This document shows positions 8,655 through 20,220 of a DNA stretch of 25,014 nt, one piece after another. The notes beneath the pieces were generated by a model. The model did not search any database, was not told where the DNA came from, and was given only the letters and a program-made list of their open reading frames with translations. The stretch spans positions 2,785-27,798 of the forward strand of contig JADHZB010002042.1 of assembly GCA_015657535.1 (NCBI GenBank), written 5' to 3'. The DNA comes from Nephromyces sp. MM_2019. Lineage: Eukaryota > Apicomplexa > Aconoidasida > Nephromycida. The stretch's first letter is position 1. Each line of letters starts with the position of its first letter. Made by a program: the position numbers and the translations under genes.

Positions 8655-11075
8655 ATGATAACGATGAATACAAATCCAGGAACAGAACTCATAAATGTCG
8701 AGCTTTTACACTCACAAAAACTACCTAGCCCACATGACTATTTGGAGCCATTCTTAAGCCCATATTCACACTCACAAGAAATTACAGACTCGTCTAAAAC
8801 ATTCTATTCATTGGAAAATACGTGTGGAGTTCGATCACAACTACAAAATTTCTATTACATATACCTTTACTCACATCACCCCTGCGCTACACAGCCCAGA
8901 CCCTTCAACCAAAGTCGATATTTTTTAGCGTTGGGTTATATAGTTTTTATTGCACTCAGTGGAAATGTGTACTTTGGTTGGCCTGGACTCTCATCCCTTC
9001 TGTTTGAGTCTGGTGAGCTCTACACACATATATATATATATTATGCGCACACGCACACAAATATATGCATATATATAGATTACCCACACATACAAATATA
9101 TATTTTTTTTCCTATTTCTACACCTTGAAATATGTGGAATAGGTGCCTATTCTTGGCTATGTACATCTAAATCGATTAGCATAGATAAACGATATTTGTG
9201 TGAGGCCCAAGACACAGCTGTACAGCGATTATATCAAATCGCTATGCCTACACATTTCTCTATGTCGATGATAGCAGGCATACTAATTGATAATATTGGC
9301 CCCAAATACACTGCTGTATTAGGCCAGTGCTTAAATTTCACTGCATGGATACTCCTTGCATTTGCAGGGGAGTTCTTTAATGTGTATAAATTGGCCTTTA
9401 TATTAATTGGCCTTGGTGCAGATACAAGTAAGGATGTGTGTATAGCGAAGGGGAATGGGAGAGGTATGGGGGGAAGCGTGTGGAAGTGTGAAAAGGTTGT
9501 TGGAGATAGGAATATGTTCATATATATATTATGGATATATGACATCAGCCTATATATTCATGGATGACTATGGAAGTAGACATCAAAATGTTATGTATCA
9601 TTAAACTCAATTTTACACACACATCACACCCACAATCAAATCCACAACTACACACACACATCCCCTTCGATTATTATCTAAAGCAAAATATAAGCTATCC
9701 GCATGATGCATAAAAACCAATGTATTGAAAGCATTTTTACACACTTTTTTTTGGGTAGGTACACTCCCTACTCTGCACCTTTCAAATCTCTTCCCTGGTT
9801 ATCATGGTATTGTTATAGCTACATTAGGAGCGGCTATATCAGCTAGTTTTTCTATACCTACCATAATGCACACGATTTCAAATGCATACTCACTATCATT
9901 TGGTGTAGTAGCATTGATCTATGCTTTTATTCTTTTCTTACTAATTATTTATGCTGTAATCTGTATACCCAAGAAGATTTTCCAACCCATTGAATACTTT
10001 GAAAGTAAGTTTATTCACTTATATATATATTTATATATACTCTAATTTATTTTGTGGATTTATCTACATGGGTTTTGTGTGTGTATGTGTGTGTGTGTGT
10101 ACTTTCCGCAATATCTTGAGCGTCTAACTATTTATATATATATATATGTAATTTATATATATATAATGAGAGATACACCAAATCCACACCCACTAAATAC
10201 CATAAACACATACACACACCATCATCATCTCTCCCTTCATCTCCACACCCCACCTAAACTACAAACACAACACCTACGAACACACTACTTACATAAACAC
10301 TATATAATTACATACTAGCACTCTCACGTACACACACCATGCACTGTATCAACACCTAAATAACTTTTCTCTATTATCAGATCTTGAGCTCTATAAACCT
10401 TTAACTGATGAACGAGATTACACACCATCAATTAGGGAATGTATTTGTAAATCATTAAAAAGTTTTTCTGATAATTTATATAATTCTCGCCACCAAATAT
10501 TGTCTAAACCATTTATGGGTATATCATTTTATTTTTGTACAACTTCACTCATTGTGAATTTTTATGTAGTCAGTGGTGAAAAAATATTGACAAATACAGT
10601 TAACACATTTTTTGGTCTTATTACCCCATTTGGTTTTATTTCAACAATTTTATATGGCCATCTTGTAGATTATATTGGGCCCATTTGGGTGATGTGTGTA
10701 AACACTACTATAGCATTAATTGGTTATATATTGAGTAATATAGATATTCTTTTTTTGAAATATATATCTGCTGTATGTATGACTATATATATATCAATTT
10801 ACACATCACAAGTCTATTTTCTTGTTAAGGATAAATTTGATGAATCACACTTTGGTAAATTAGTAGGTACAGCCTCAATGTGTGGTGGCATATTTTCTAT
10901 ATTATCTGTATACCTTTATGATCCCCTCACAAAAATTACATTTTCTGGTAATTACTTATATGTGTGTATTATTATGATGATATTGATGGTATTTAATTAT
11001 ATCTCCCTATTCTTTATGAGGGGAAATTCGAAACTCAATCATCAAAGAAATCTACGCTTTACACAACCTGTTTGA
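8655..11075 (+). CDS. 12-TM major facilitator transporter, ApiAT/SLC43-like, four exons
   Basis: Probable plasma-membrane amino-acid transporter. Exons: 8655-9012, 9143-9427, 9759-10004 and 10381-11075, encoding 527 residues. All three introns (130, 331 and 376 nt) are phase 1 with donors gtgagc, gtaagg and gtaagt. Residues 1-88 form a hydrophilic cytoplasmic N-terminus. TM1 is at about 89-117 (GNVYFGWPGLSSLLFE, matching the FGWPxL segment of SLC43 transporters). The MFS loop motif GILIDNIGPK is at 165-174, with its pseudo-symmetric copy GHLVDYIGP at 389-397. Near 455-475, FGKLVGTASMCGGIFS matches the late SLC43 segment FGxLxGxxSL. A charged central loop lies at about 285-335. A second ATG at 8664 is an alternative start. 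Family membership rests on these motifs; the substrate cannot be read from sequence, and Apicomplexa have several paralogues. Confidence 0.85.
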
Positions 11076-13271
11076 GTGGTGGTATTGGGCGAGATAAAAT
11101 ATATATATATATATATTGGATTACATACACCTTTTTTTATTTGGCAATTATAAATAGTTGCACACACATTTTTTTTTGGTGTATATGGACTTACACACAG
11201 ATTGGGCCATATACATAGACTGAGTCATACAGACATGTTATTTTGGTGGATATAAATATATACATAGATTGCGTCACACACACATGCTTTTCTGGTGTAT
11301 ATTGATAGATTTATATACTGAGACTTGAAGTAAGCTTTCACTCATAATTAGAATAAGTAAAACACAACGGTATACTCACTTTATTCTATAGCTTTGTGAT
11401 AACATTCAAACATGCTATACACACACAAAATTAGAAACTCAGACTATAATGTCACTCAAGAGATAGAAACATATATACATGTTTTTGTGTAGATTTTTAT
11501 CAATCTCTATTTGTATAATAAGTAAACCCATACTTACTACACATTTTGTAAACTTATTGATTTTTGCAATCATTTGTATATATACACATACGTATCTATT
11601 TATATATAAATATTTATGATACCATAAAAGGGTGTTTTACCTCCTTTTTTTGTTATTTATTCATATAATAAATATACCTTTATATAGCTTGACTACTCAT
11701 ATAAATTATGATAAATAAGGAAATTATATTTTTTGAATACATTTACACACACATATTCAACTTTTAGCTACAAAATATCAATCTAAAATATGATATATAC
11801 CTTCAGTACCTTAAAATACCAACAGATGCAAACACATACACATTAACTTGTATCACTCATATATTTACATGAAATTAACACTATAAACCTACACATCTAC
11901 ATATACAAGATTTTTACCACACATAAAGATCTAATTACATATGCTGTTCTTATTACACATACACAAATATCTAACATTTCAATTATTATAAAATTTTATA
12001 TTTTTTTGTATTTGATAATATCAAATATTAATGCAGTAAAATTAATTTTTATTTAATTTTGATTTCTTGCTTTTTTTCTACACTTAATTTTTCAATTTTG
12101 TATGTGTGTGTGTGTGTGTGTTTTTAAGTTAGATTGTGCATAAATTTGCGCACAGAAAAAATATACACAACGAATGTCAACATTAATAAACTTTATATTG
12201 ATAAAAGTTTACCTTTACATTCTTTAGTGTTTTATATATAACACAGATTACGTGTATGTGTATGTGTGTTTGTGTGTGAGTTTAGTAAATCTTATTTATA
12301 TATATATATATTTATGTTTTAAATACACATTATCACGTGGCTGTAATATAAATGATATCATTATGTGTCTGATTATTGCAATTATAAGTCTATGTTTAAG
12401 TCTAGTAAATTATATAATTCTGTGCATGTATATATATAGTGTAAGACACTTCATTATGGGTGTATAATGTAATCAATTATACTGTATTTAATAGTATATA
12501 TATATACATTCCAACTACCATAAACACATTAGAATTGGTACTATTAACTAGAAAAGAAAATTATTAAAAATTGTTTTGTATTACATGATGTGTATACGTG
12601 TCTATATAAGTTTAGACGTTTATGTATAATAAACTTAGTTATATTTGCGAGTATAATATGAATCTTCGAATGTGTGCAAATATTATATACATCTAAATGT
12701 CAGTATTTATGTGTTTGGTAAATGTGTGTGTGTGCACAAATTTTTTGAGTTCGGAATAAATCAAATATGGAGGTATTTGAAACAAAATTAACAATTTAAG
12801 CACACACATACACATATATACATACATATGTGGTTATATATATAATATTTAATATCATAAATCAAATTATTCACTTAACTCAACTAACATGATGAATAAT
12901 TAAAAGGAATAATATAAATAAAATGTAACACTGTTACTTATAAATGTTTCTAGTGCAAAAGTGTAAAGTGTGTATAAACTATAAAAAAAATTATAACAGA
13001 TATATGTATAAATATGTGTGAATATATATATATATTTATACAAAATTTATAATAAAACAGATATTAAGAGTGTGTGTGTAAAAAGATATATAATTAATAA
13101 ATTTTTTGTGCGTGAAAAAGAATATATAATTTTTTATAAAAAAATTTTCAAAAAATTTTCCAATTTTAATTTTCACAATTTTACATTTTACACATTTTCA
13201 AAATTTGCAGGAAATATAATACACATTGTTTATAATTTATATAAATAAACATCAAAATTAATTAAATTAAA
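11076..13271. other. 2.2-kb non-coding spacer between transporter and secreted-protein genes
   Basis: This is the longest gene-free stretch in the window. It is very AT-rich, with (TA)n runs (11098-11116, 12298-12310), a (TG)n run at 12102-12121 and scattered ACACAC. A degenerate ~58-bp repeat lies near its left end. Short frames at 11333-11263 (minus, 23 codons) and 12252-12467 (plus, 71 codons) lack convincing coding character. The promoter and leader of the secreted-protein gene lie just before 13272. Confidence 0.5.
11171..11330. repeat. Degenerate ~58-bp tandem repeat, about 2.5 copies
   Basis: The anchor TTTTGGTG/TTCTGGTG followed by TATAT occurs with GGT at 11178, 11235 and 11294 (spacing 57 and 59). 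A second shared block, ATACATAGA followed by GTCA, appears at about 11211 and 11260. Copies have diverged and contain indels. Confidence 0.6.
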
Positions 13272-15823
13272 ATGGTTTCAAAATTATATAAATTTCTAAT
13301 TATATTTATTTCTTTTATTTTCTTACCAAAAACACATGGGGAAAATGAACAAGATATTGTTATGGGTGATTACCCAGGTTTGTTTTAGTGTGTGTGTATT
13401 ATATTTACATATAAATATATACATATATTTATGTTTTACACACACAGATCTACATATGTAAATAAAGTTTAAATATGAATAAAAATATATACAACATGTA
13501 CACATACCCATAACTGTATATAAATATATAGATTTAAATATTTATTTATATAAATAAAGAGAAAAAGAGATAATCTTACATATATGTATGTATACACATA
13601 TATATATATGTTAATACACACACAAAATATCTATGCAAACTTGTTTTGTAATTGAAATTAAATTGTCTTGACATTTTATAGTATATAGATAAATAACTAG
13701 CTAATTTTGATGATTTTGTCTGTGTGTGTGTGTGTGTGTGTGTGTATAGATGTGCTAATTGAAAATGTATTTATATAATTTTTACTAAGATCATTAGAGT
13801 GAATTCTTGTTACTCGAGATTTATGCACCACACACTCACTTATTATACATATATAGTTACACACTAGTACATGGTAAACGCTTTAATTAAATTATTATGT
13901 GTATATGTACATATACATGCTTACACACACTTTGCTGAATACATAATTATATGTTAATTCACATAAACATAAACATTGACAATTGCTAAATATAAATTAT
14001 TTACACACACACACAGAAGTATAAATGTAAACTTTCAAAAACATATGCACATATGCACAAGTGTAAATTGTTTACACACACACACAAACATAAATATATA
14101 TTATTATGTAGCGATAAGCACAATGAATTTAAAATCTGAACAAGATAATTTACCCAAAACATTTGACCTACCTAATAATTCAAAATCAACAACAATTGAA
14201 AATGGTAAATGAGTGAATTTTTAAGAGATAAAATTTAAATTCGATGTGTGTACGTTTGTGTGTGCGTATGTATAAACTAAACTATAAATCCAAATTTAAA
14301 TAACACATATTAAATTAAATTATTCCATCATGCACACATATACACATGTTTTATTTATATTCCATCACATGCCTAAATTTATATATGTTTGTAGTTTTAT
14401 TAGTTGAAACAATTTCTATATTAATACGAACATAAAACATGTTTATGTATCTTTTGTGTGTGTAATTTTCTCAATTTATATCTTGTTGTTTTTATGTATT
14501 TGTTTTGTTTGTAGAGAATATACAAAAAGTGTGAAAAAATAAAAAACTATACACAAGCATGTGTGTATATATATTTTTATATATATAAAGCTTAACATAC
14601 AATATATAATATATAACACAAACTACTAAATATTAGAGTACATATATATATAAATATAATGTGCAGCCCGAAACCTAAATAATTCAGAATTGTTACATAT
14701 GTAAATTTACGTATGTATGTATGTATGCGTGTGTGTGTGTATGTGTGCATAGAGCAAATGAATAATATGGAGATTGATAATATAGAGGAGACTAAAAGAA
14801 AATTTTCATTAAAAAATCACAGGAACAGCAATAATAATAACAACAATAATTCCAAATATAATTCAGTTCATAAACGAGATATTAAAAAACAAGGGAAATT
14901 AGATAAGAATCAAAATAAAAATTTTGTTGAAATGTTTGAAACATTTAAGAAACATGCACAAGTATGGGCAAATATGTTTTAATTTATCTAAATGTGGATA
15001 TATATATATATATACATACATATATTTTACAAAAAAAAACCATTTTTAAAGTTTGAAAATTTTGAAATTTTATGATGTGTTTGTAATATGTGTATGGATT
15101 TTTGTTTGTATGTGGGTTTGTTATGTGTATGTATTTTGAGAATACTTTTTAGCGTTTTATAATTTAAATTTTTAGAATTTTTTTTTAATTCAGTTCCAAC
15201 TATATACTATAAGCACAGAACATAAATTTTTTAAATTCACTATTTTATACATTAATTGCGTTTCACAGTTTATACACACACGTTTGTTAATAATTATTTA
15301 TATGCTGTATGCAAATGTATATAATATATATTTAATCACTAATCTCTTTATTTTAGAAATATCAACACAGATACACACACACCCCTGAAATGTATACACA
15401 CTCCAAATATTATATACACAAAATTCATACTTATAAAATACACACAAGCTCTATAATGTACAACAAACTGTACGTAGACACTTGATATACACACACTATA
15501 TTCTTTATACACAACACACTATATCCACACATTGTATATACACACCCTGTACGCATATGCTATATGCACACACACACTCTATACACACCCACCCTGTACA
15601 TACACATAATATACACACACACACTGTACACACACACACTGTACACACACACACTGCATATACACACATCACACACACACTGTACATACACACACAGCAC
15701 ATACACAATCTGTACATACACTATGCACAGACCTTTTCTCAAATAGATTTAAGATTAGTAATAAAACAATTTATACATCGAATGATAATTTTTTATGAAA
15801 ATTTACAAATTTTTGACGATTAA
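13272..15823 (+). CDS. Secreted protein of unknown function, five exons, 205 residues
   Basis: Exons: 13272-13377, 14112-14204, 14753-14961, 15357-15473 and 15731-15823, with joints of phase 1, 1, 0 and 0; all add up in frame to TAA. The N-terminus (MVSKLYKFLIIFISFIFLPK, then THG) is a classic signal peptide with cleavage likely after THG. The mature part is hydrophilic and probably disordered: acidic early (GENEQDIVMGDYP), a run of seven Asn after HRNS, then a Lys-rich part and KNFVEMFETFKKHAQ. Exon 4 is His-, Tyr- and Lys-rich (KYQHRYTHTPEMYTHSKYYI). Exon 5 is an amphipathic helix (DLRLVIKQFIHRMIIFYENL). If the donor at 14962 is not used, exon 3 reads through to a stop at 14982, giving 142 residues ending VWANMF. 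No family is recognised. In an apicomplexan this could be an exported protein, but that is inference. Confidence 0.6.
15590..15715. repeat. CA-rich tandem repeat with a 15-bp period in the last intron of the secreted-protein gene
   Basis: CACACACACACTGTA-like units recur with CTG at 15624, 15639 and 15654. Looser CACTGTACATA-type copies flank them. The array lies within the intron 15474-15730 and creates spurious His-Thr and Cys-Val frames. Confidence 0.8.
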
Positions 15824-16310
15824 TTTCAATGTAATACAATCTCTCTCCTATTTTATCATTTTCTCCCTATAAAAATAACATATACATATTCATAAATTTT
15901 TAAACACAATTTACATTTTACATACAGATATATATATATATATATATCACTCCATAATCAATTATTCCTTACCCATTCTTTGACACTTGTTATCATAAAA
16001 CCTCATAGATATAATTTATTTACACTCCTCAAATACACACCTCACACACACTCCTCACACACACTCCTCACACACACTCCTCACACACACTCCTCACACA
16101 CACTCCTCACACACACTCCTCACACACACTCCTCACACACACTCACCTCATACCCCTCCCACCCATCACACACATACCTCACACCCTCTCATCCACCCAG
16201 ACGCATGCCTCACACACATACACCTCACCTACACATACCTCACAACCCCCCCCACACACCAATTCCTTTACACACACACATACCCCACCTCTACCCCTTA
16301 CACACACTTA
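15824..16310. other. Spacer and CA/CT-rich leader upstream of TFIIA gamma
   Basis: AT-rich to about 16025 with a (TA)n run at 15930-15946. The rest is a CA/CT-rich leader running to the TFIIA gamma start and holding the 13-bp repeat. No gene is visible; the 112-codon frame through the repeat has no protein-like content outside the repeat. Confidence 0.55.
16041..16146. repeat. 13-bp tandem repeat, about 8 copies, before TFIIA gamma
   Basis: The unit is CTCCTCACACACA. TCCT anchors fall at 16052, 16065, 16078, 16091, 16104, 16117 and 16130, exactly 13 apart and nearly without mismatch, which suggests recent expansion. Diverged copies continue to about 16220. It ends about 165 bases before the start codon. 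Confidence 0.92.
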
Positions 16311-16871
16311 ATGGATAAGAGGGTAAAGACAAATGAATTGAGGCACTATGAACATCATCTATATGGCTACACATACTTAATACAATCATTGAGGGAAGCC
16401 TTATCAGAGATGATTCACAAGTCATATATAAAGAAGGAAATAGCGACAACAATTATTGATGAGGCCTGTTCAATGATTACACACCATTTACACACATATT
16501 CACCGAATCTACCTGATATATATGGTGTAGGCCAATTAAAATTTTATAGACATCACAGGAAACAGTGGCAATTCTACATCAACCAATCAACCCTTACATT
16601 GAAAGACTATGAACTCAAGAAGGTGCAAACTGAACGTAAAACTACAAACACAAAAAAGGTGGAGGGATTTGATAGCTTAGATATACCTACACACACATCG
16701 GAATCACTTAAGGAACTCCCTACCGAAAAATTGGTACACACATCTCCTCATACAATGATCTATAGATCTACTTGCCCTATGAAAATCATAGCCATTGATA
16801 CACACATTTGGAATATACGTAAGCGCCCTATTCCTTTTAATCCAGGGGGTAAAAGAATGCGTACTCGTTAA
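16311..16871 (+). CDS. GTF2A2/TOA2: Transcription initiation factor IIA gamma (small) subunit
   Basis: TFIIA gamma joins the large TFIIA subunit to stabilise TBP on promoters of RNA polymerase II genes in the nucleus. A single exon of 186 residues, longer than the family's usual 105-125. Residues 13-62 form the N-terminal helical bundle (YEHHLYGYTYLIQSLREALS, EMIHKSYIKKEIATTIIDEA), matching the family's YELYRxSTIGxxLxxxLDEM pattern. Residues 73-98 (VGQLKFYRHHRKQWQFYI) match the beta-barrel pattern IKGxLxxYRxCDxVWTF, and MKIIAIDT at 157-164 matches the last strand VKIVACD. Between these lies an insertion of roughly 45 residues (about 108-156), polar and Thr/Lys/Glu-rich. A basic tail (RKRPIPFNPGGKRMRTR) follows. 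The cysteine of the YRxCD motif is replaced. The ATG at 16311 is the first after the repeat-rich leader. Confidence 0.85.
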   Translation: MDKRVKTNELRHYEHHLYGYTYLIQSLREALSEMIHKSYIKKEIATTIIDEACSMITHHLHTYSPNLPDIYGVGQLKFYRHHRKQWQFYINQSTLTLKDYELKKVQTERKTTNTKKVEGFDSLDIPTHTSESLKELPTEKLVHTSPHTMIYRSTCPMKIIAIDTHIWNIRKRPIPFNPGGKRMRTR

Positions 16872-17692
16872 TACATATATGTGTGTGTTATTAAATAAAT
16901 TTTTTTTTCGGTGATGTATGGATGTTTGTATATGTGTGTATATATATATATATCTGTGCTATAAGGTGATATAGATATATATATTTTTAGATACACATTC
17001 AGATACGCACAATTGTAGATACAAACAAAAAAACACACCTATGTATCCTATTGAAACACACATCTAAAATAAATACGTTTATTTGTTATACATTCCTATT
17101 CTTATATGAAGTTACATGTGTCTATACACACCTTTTAAAGCTCAATGTGTACACAAACATCTATTCATACATAATTTTATTCATGTGTACATTACATAAC
17201 TCAATGTGTATACAATTCCCATAATACAATGTGTTACATAAATCCGTTAATAATTTAATCTAAAGTATGTGATATAGAGATAAGAAAAGCAGATAAGGAT
17301 ACGCATTTTATTATAAAATAATTTGAATTTCATTGTTTATGTTTTAGAGTTGTGTGTGCGTGTGTGTGTATTTTAATTCAAAAGTTATTTTTGGCTATTG
17401 TAAATTAAGTCAAACGAAAATAATAGTTTCCAACAAATAGTGTGTAAGGATAAACTATAATATTTGGAGATTTTAAAAAGTTTTGTGGAATTATATATAT
17501 ATATATATGTAGGTTTGTGTAGTCTAGATGAGTCTATGATTTAGTTGAGCGTGTCTGTGTGCTTTGAGTGATGTGTGTGTGCGTGTTTATAACTTGGGTT
17601 AAGGTGTGTGTTTGTAACTTGGGTTGAGTTGTGTGTTAGTAATTTGGATAAATGTGTGTGTGTACAAGTTTGAATAATTTTGGTATTTATCT
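16872..17692. other. Convergent 3' spacer between TFIIA gamma and proteasome beta-3
   Basis: AT-rich, with a (TA)n run at 16940-16952, ACACAC tracts in the first half and TG-rich filler at 17345-17670, including three imperfect copies of a TAACTTGGGTTAAGGTGTGTG-like unit at about 17590-17660. Both flanking genes end into this region. No coding or RNA gene is apparent. Confidence 0.5.
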
Positions 17693-18107
17693 TTAATCCA
17701 TACGTGTATCAAGTTCACGTGTAATTATCCTATCAGGTGTTCTGAGCACATATATTTTAAACATATAATAATTTGATAACTAAGTGCACGCATAATTATA
17801 TATAAAAGATACACACAAACAATATGATAATCCTCACGATATAATTCGATATTTTCACAAACAACCAAATATAAAATTCGCACACACACTGCAAACAAGA
17901 AAGTGCACACACACAACCAAGTATGAAATTCGCACACACACAACAAACAAGAAAACGCACAAACAACTAAAGATTTACACATTTAAACGTACATTATATG
18001 TACGACAGCCCCCCAGCCAGAAATGGGAGAGCGGTCAAGCCCCGACATGAAACACTGTGAAATTGTTTCAAAGAGTTCCTCAGGTTCCTAAAATTTATAA
18101 GTATAAT

Positions 18108-18138
<31 letters not shown>

Positions 18139-19560
18139 TTACACACATATATAATAGGTGTTATGTATTCAAATATACACATCGCTCTGTGTAAAACATC
18201 TCAACTCATATTACACAGACATCACAGAGCCACATTACAATCACATTATACACATCACACATATAACAATCACATAACACATCCCCACATCAAACCCACA
18301 AAACAATCAAATCACATACACACAAAACAATCACATCACACATCTACATCACATATCTACATCAGACCCACATTAAACACTCCCCTGACCTACATAATAG
18401 GCACACGCATAAAAATCACAATACTCCACCTTTCCCATAAACCCCCACCCCTTACACACACACCATATTAGGTTTGTAAAAAGCTTCACACACACCCACA
18501 AGATTATCAGAGGCAGCCCCAGAGGTAACAAAATCAGAGGGTGAAGTAATAGAGCCAATTAAATCGTACGAGGCAATTATAGGTTGACCGTCCTTATCCA
18601 AACCAGCGACAATTGGGAATAACAAATATGGTGAAAAACGTTTTTCATAGAGCATTTGGCCCATTAAACTTTTTAACACATTAATAGACATTTCATGTTG
18701 TTCTTTAAGTGCATATAATTTCATACGGAATTGGAGTTCTTTATGTCTGTGTGTGTGTATGTAAAGAATCAAATTGAGGGGTGGGGTGCGTGTGTAGAAA
18801 ACAATTCGCGGGGAGGGGGGGGAGGAGGGTGTATGTGTAGAGAAAAAATTTGAGGGGTGTGTGTATGTATGTAGAGATGAGCGAGGGAGAGGAGTGGGGG
18901 TGTGTAGAGGAATATTTGGTTGGTGGTGGTGGGTAGGGAGTGTGGGTAAAAAATGAGTCAGAGTTGGTAGGGATATTGGGGATATATGGGTTTGGGTGGA
19001 AAATTTGGAAAATGTGAAAAATTGGGAAAAGTGTATGTACACTTGAAAAAAATTAATTTTTTATGTATAGGGAAGATGAGCGGGTGGGTAGATATAAAGG
19101 TGTGTTAGTGTAGTGATGTCATGTTAATGAATGAATATTTTACATGTGTGTGTGTGTGTGTAGAGAGAATGTGATTTTATTCGAATATATGTGCGGGTAG
19201 ATTGAAATATTACAGTTTATACACGATATGTACAGGGTTAGAAATATTAAAATTTATAGAGAATGTGTGAGAGTAGGTCGAGAAAATACGATAATTCAAA
19301 TATATGTTTGTGTGTGTGTTTAAGTAGATATAATACACTACTTCAAATATATGTTCGTCTGTGTGTGTAAATACTTACAAAGTTTGTACATCTGTAGCAA
19401 AGCCTCCAAGGCCTACAAAACATTGATTATTCATTTGGAAAACCTTTGGGAAATTTTCAGAAATTGTTGTAAATCTGTTCATACCCAAACGTGTGTCACC
19501 AATTATAGCTACACACTGCTTACCAGTCATTGCTAGTAAGGCTGAACCATTATATTCCAT
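17693..19560 (-). CDS. PSMB3: 20S proteasome subunit beta type-3, four exons
   Basis: Structural, non-catalytic beta-ring subunit of the 20S proteasome. Exons: 19560-19379, 18746-18464, 18087-17993 and 17741-17693, phases 2, 0 and 2; 202 residues against 205 in human. It starts MEYNGSALLAMTGKQCVAII, lacking the N-terminal catalytic Thr of beta-1, -2 and -5 as expected for beta-3. Then come FVGLGGFATDVQTL (human GLAGLATDVQT), FRMKLYALKE, LYEKRFSPYL, VAGLDKDGQP, YDLIGS, FVTSGAASD, GVCEAFYKPNM, EPEELFETISQ, ISGWGAVVHI and the last exon TPDRIITRELDTRMD (human KDKITTRTLKARMD). The final exon is only 49 nt. Donors are gtaagt, gtgtgt and gtacgt. The start lies directly after a splice-like ...gtatag, and an ATG|gtaaat at 20220-20218 could be a one-codon first exon adding one Met. 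Introns hold C-rich, TG and CA repeats. Confidence 0.93.
18810..18829 (+). other. G-quadruplex-type motif in proteasome intron
   Basis: GGGGAGGGGGGGGAGGAGGG provides four G-runs of three or more with short loops on the plus strand, which is the template strand of the proteasome beta-3 gene. It sits in a G-rich 250-base part (about 18775-19030) of the first coding intron. The pre-mRNA therefore carries the C-rich strand here. Confidence 0.7.
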
Positions 19561-20082
19561 CTATACACATATAGAGAGAGATATGTGTATGTGTGTGTGT
19601 GTGTCTGTGTTCATGTAGGCTAGGGTGTGAGTGGTATGAAATATTATATGGTTGTGTGTGTGTGTGTGTGTGAGTGTAAATGAGTGACATGTAATGAAAG
19701 TAATCTGAAATATATCAACTTGTTATCTCATGAATACTAATTAAACATATACGTATTTAACCCAAAAATCATAGAAAGTGGCTACACTTAACCCACACTA
19801 TACCTATATATACATTATACACATTATATATATGTATATATACATATATAGGTCATGATATCTCATAAAAATATATATACACACGTTAAGGTAAAGCACG
19901 TAAATATCCACACATCTGATATATAATAGACACATCACAAACACAAACACACGGCATACAAGCAACATACACACCACACACACCGCACACAAAGCCTAGA
20001 TACCCAAACATATAATGCATAAATTCACATAACATACCTCATGAAAACGTGATATATAAGTATAGGTTATAAACACACACAT

Positions 20083-20185
20083 ATATATACATACACACAT
20101 ATATATATACATACACACATATATATACATACACACATATATATACATACACACATACATACACACATACATATTCACACACACA
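20083..20185. repeat. 18- to 20-bp tandem repeat upstream of proteasome beta-3
   Basis: ATACACACAT followed by TATATAT recurs at 20091, 20111, 20129 and 20147, then degrades into ACATACACAC. On the minus strand it lies between the possible one-codon first exon (20218) and the main start (19560), so it would be in a 5' intron or leader. Confidence 0.75.
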
Positions 20186-20220
20186 TACAAACACGGCATA
20201 TAAATGTAGGTATTTACCAT

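Noticed and set aside
12252..12467. 71-codon plus-strand frame in the long spacer
   Set aside because: Tyr/Ile/Cys/Leu-rich translation of AT and TG tracts, with no splice or family support.
13750..13766. Possible 17-nt exon (DVLIEN) in the first intron of the secreted-protein gene
   Set aside because: It would leave phase 0, while the next exon needs phase 1; direct joining of 13377 to 14112 agrees.
14510..14530. Acceptor-like tttgtag before AGAATATACAAAAAG in the secreted-protein gene
   Set aside because: The frame hits a stop within six codons and no phase-compatible donor follows; the acceptor at 14752 fits better.
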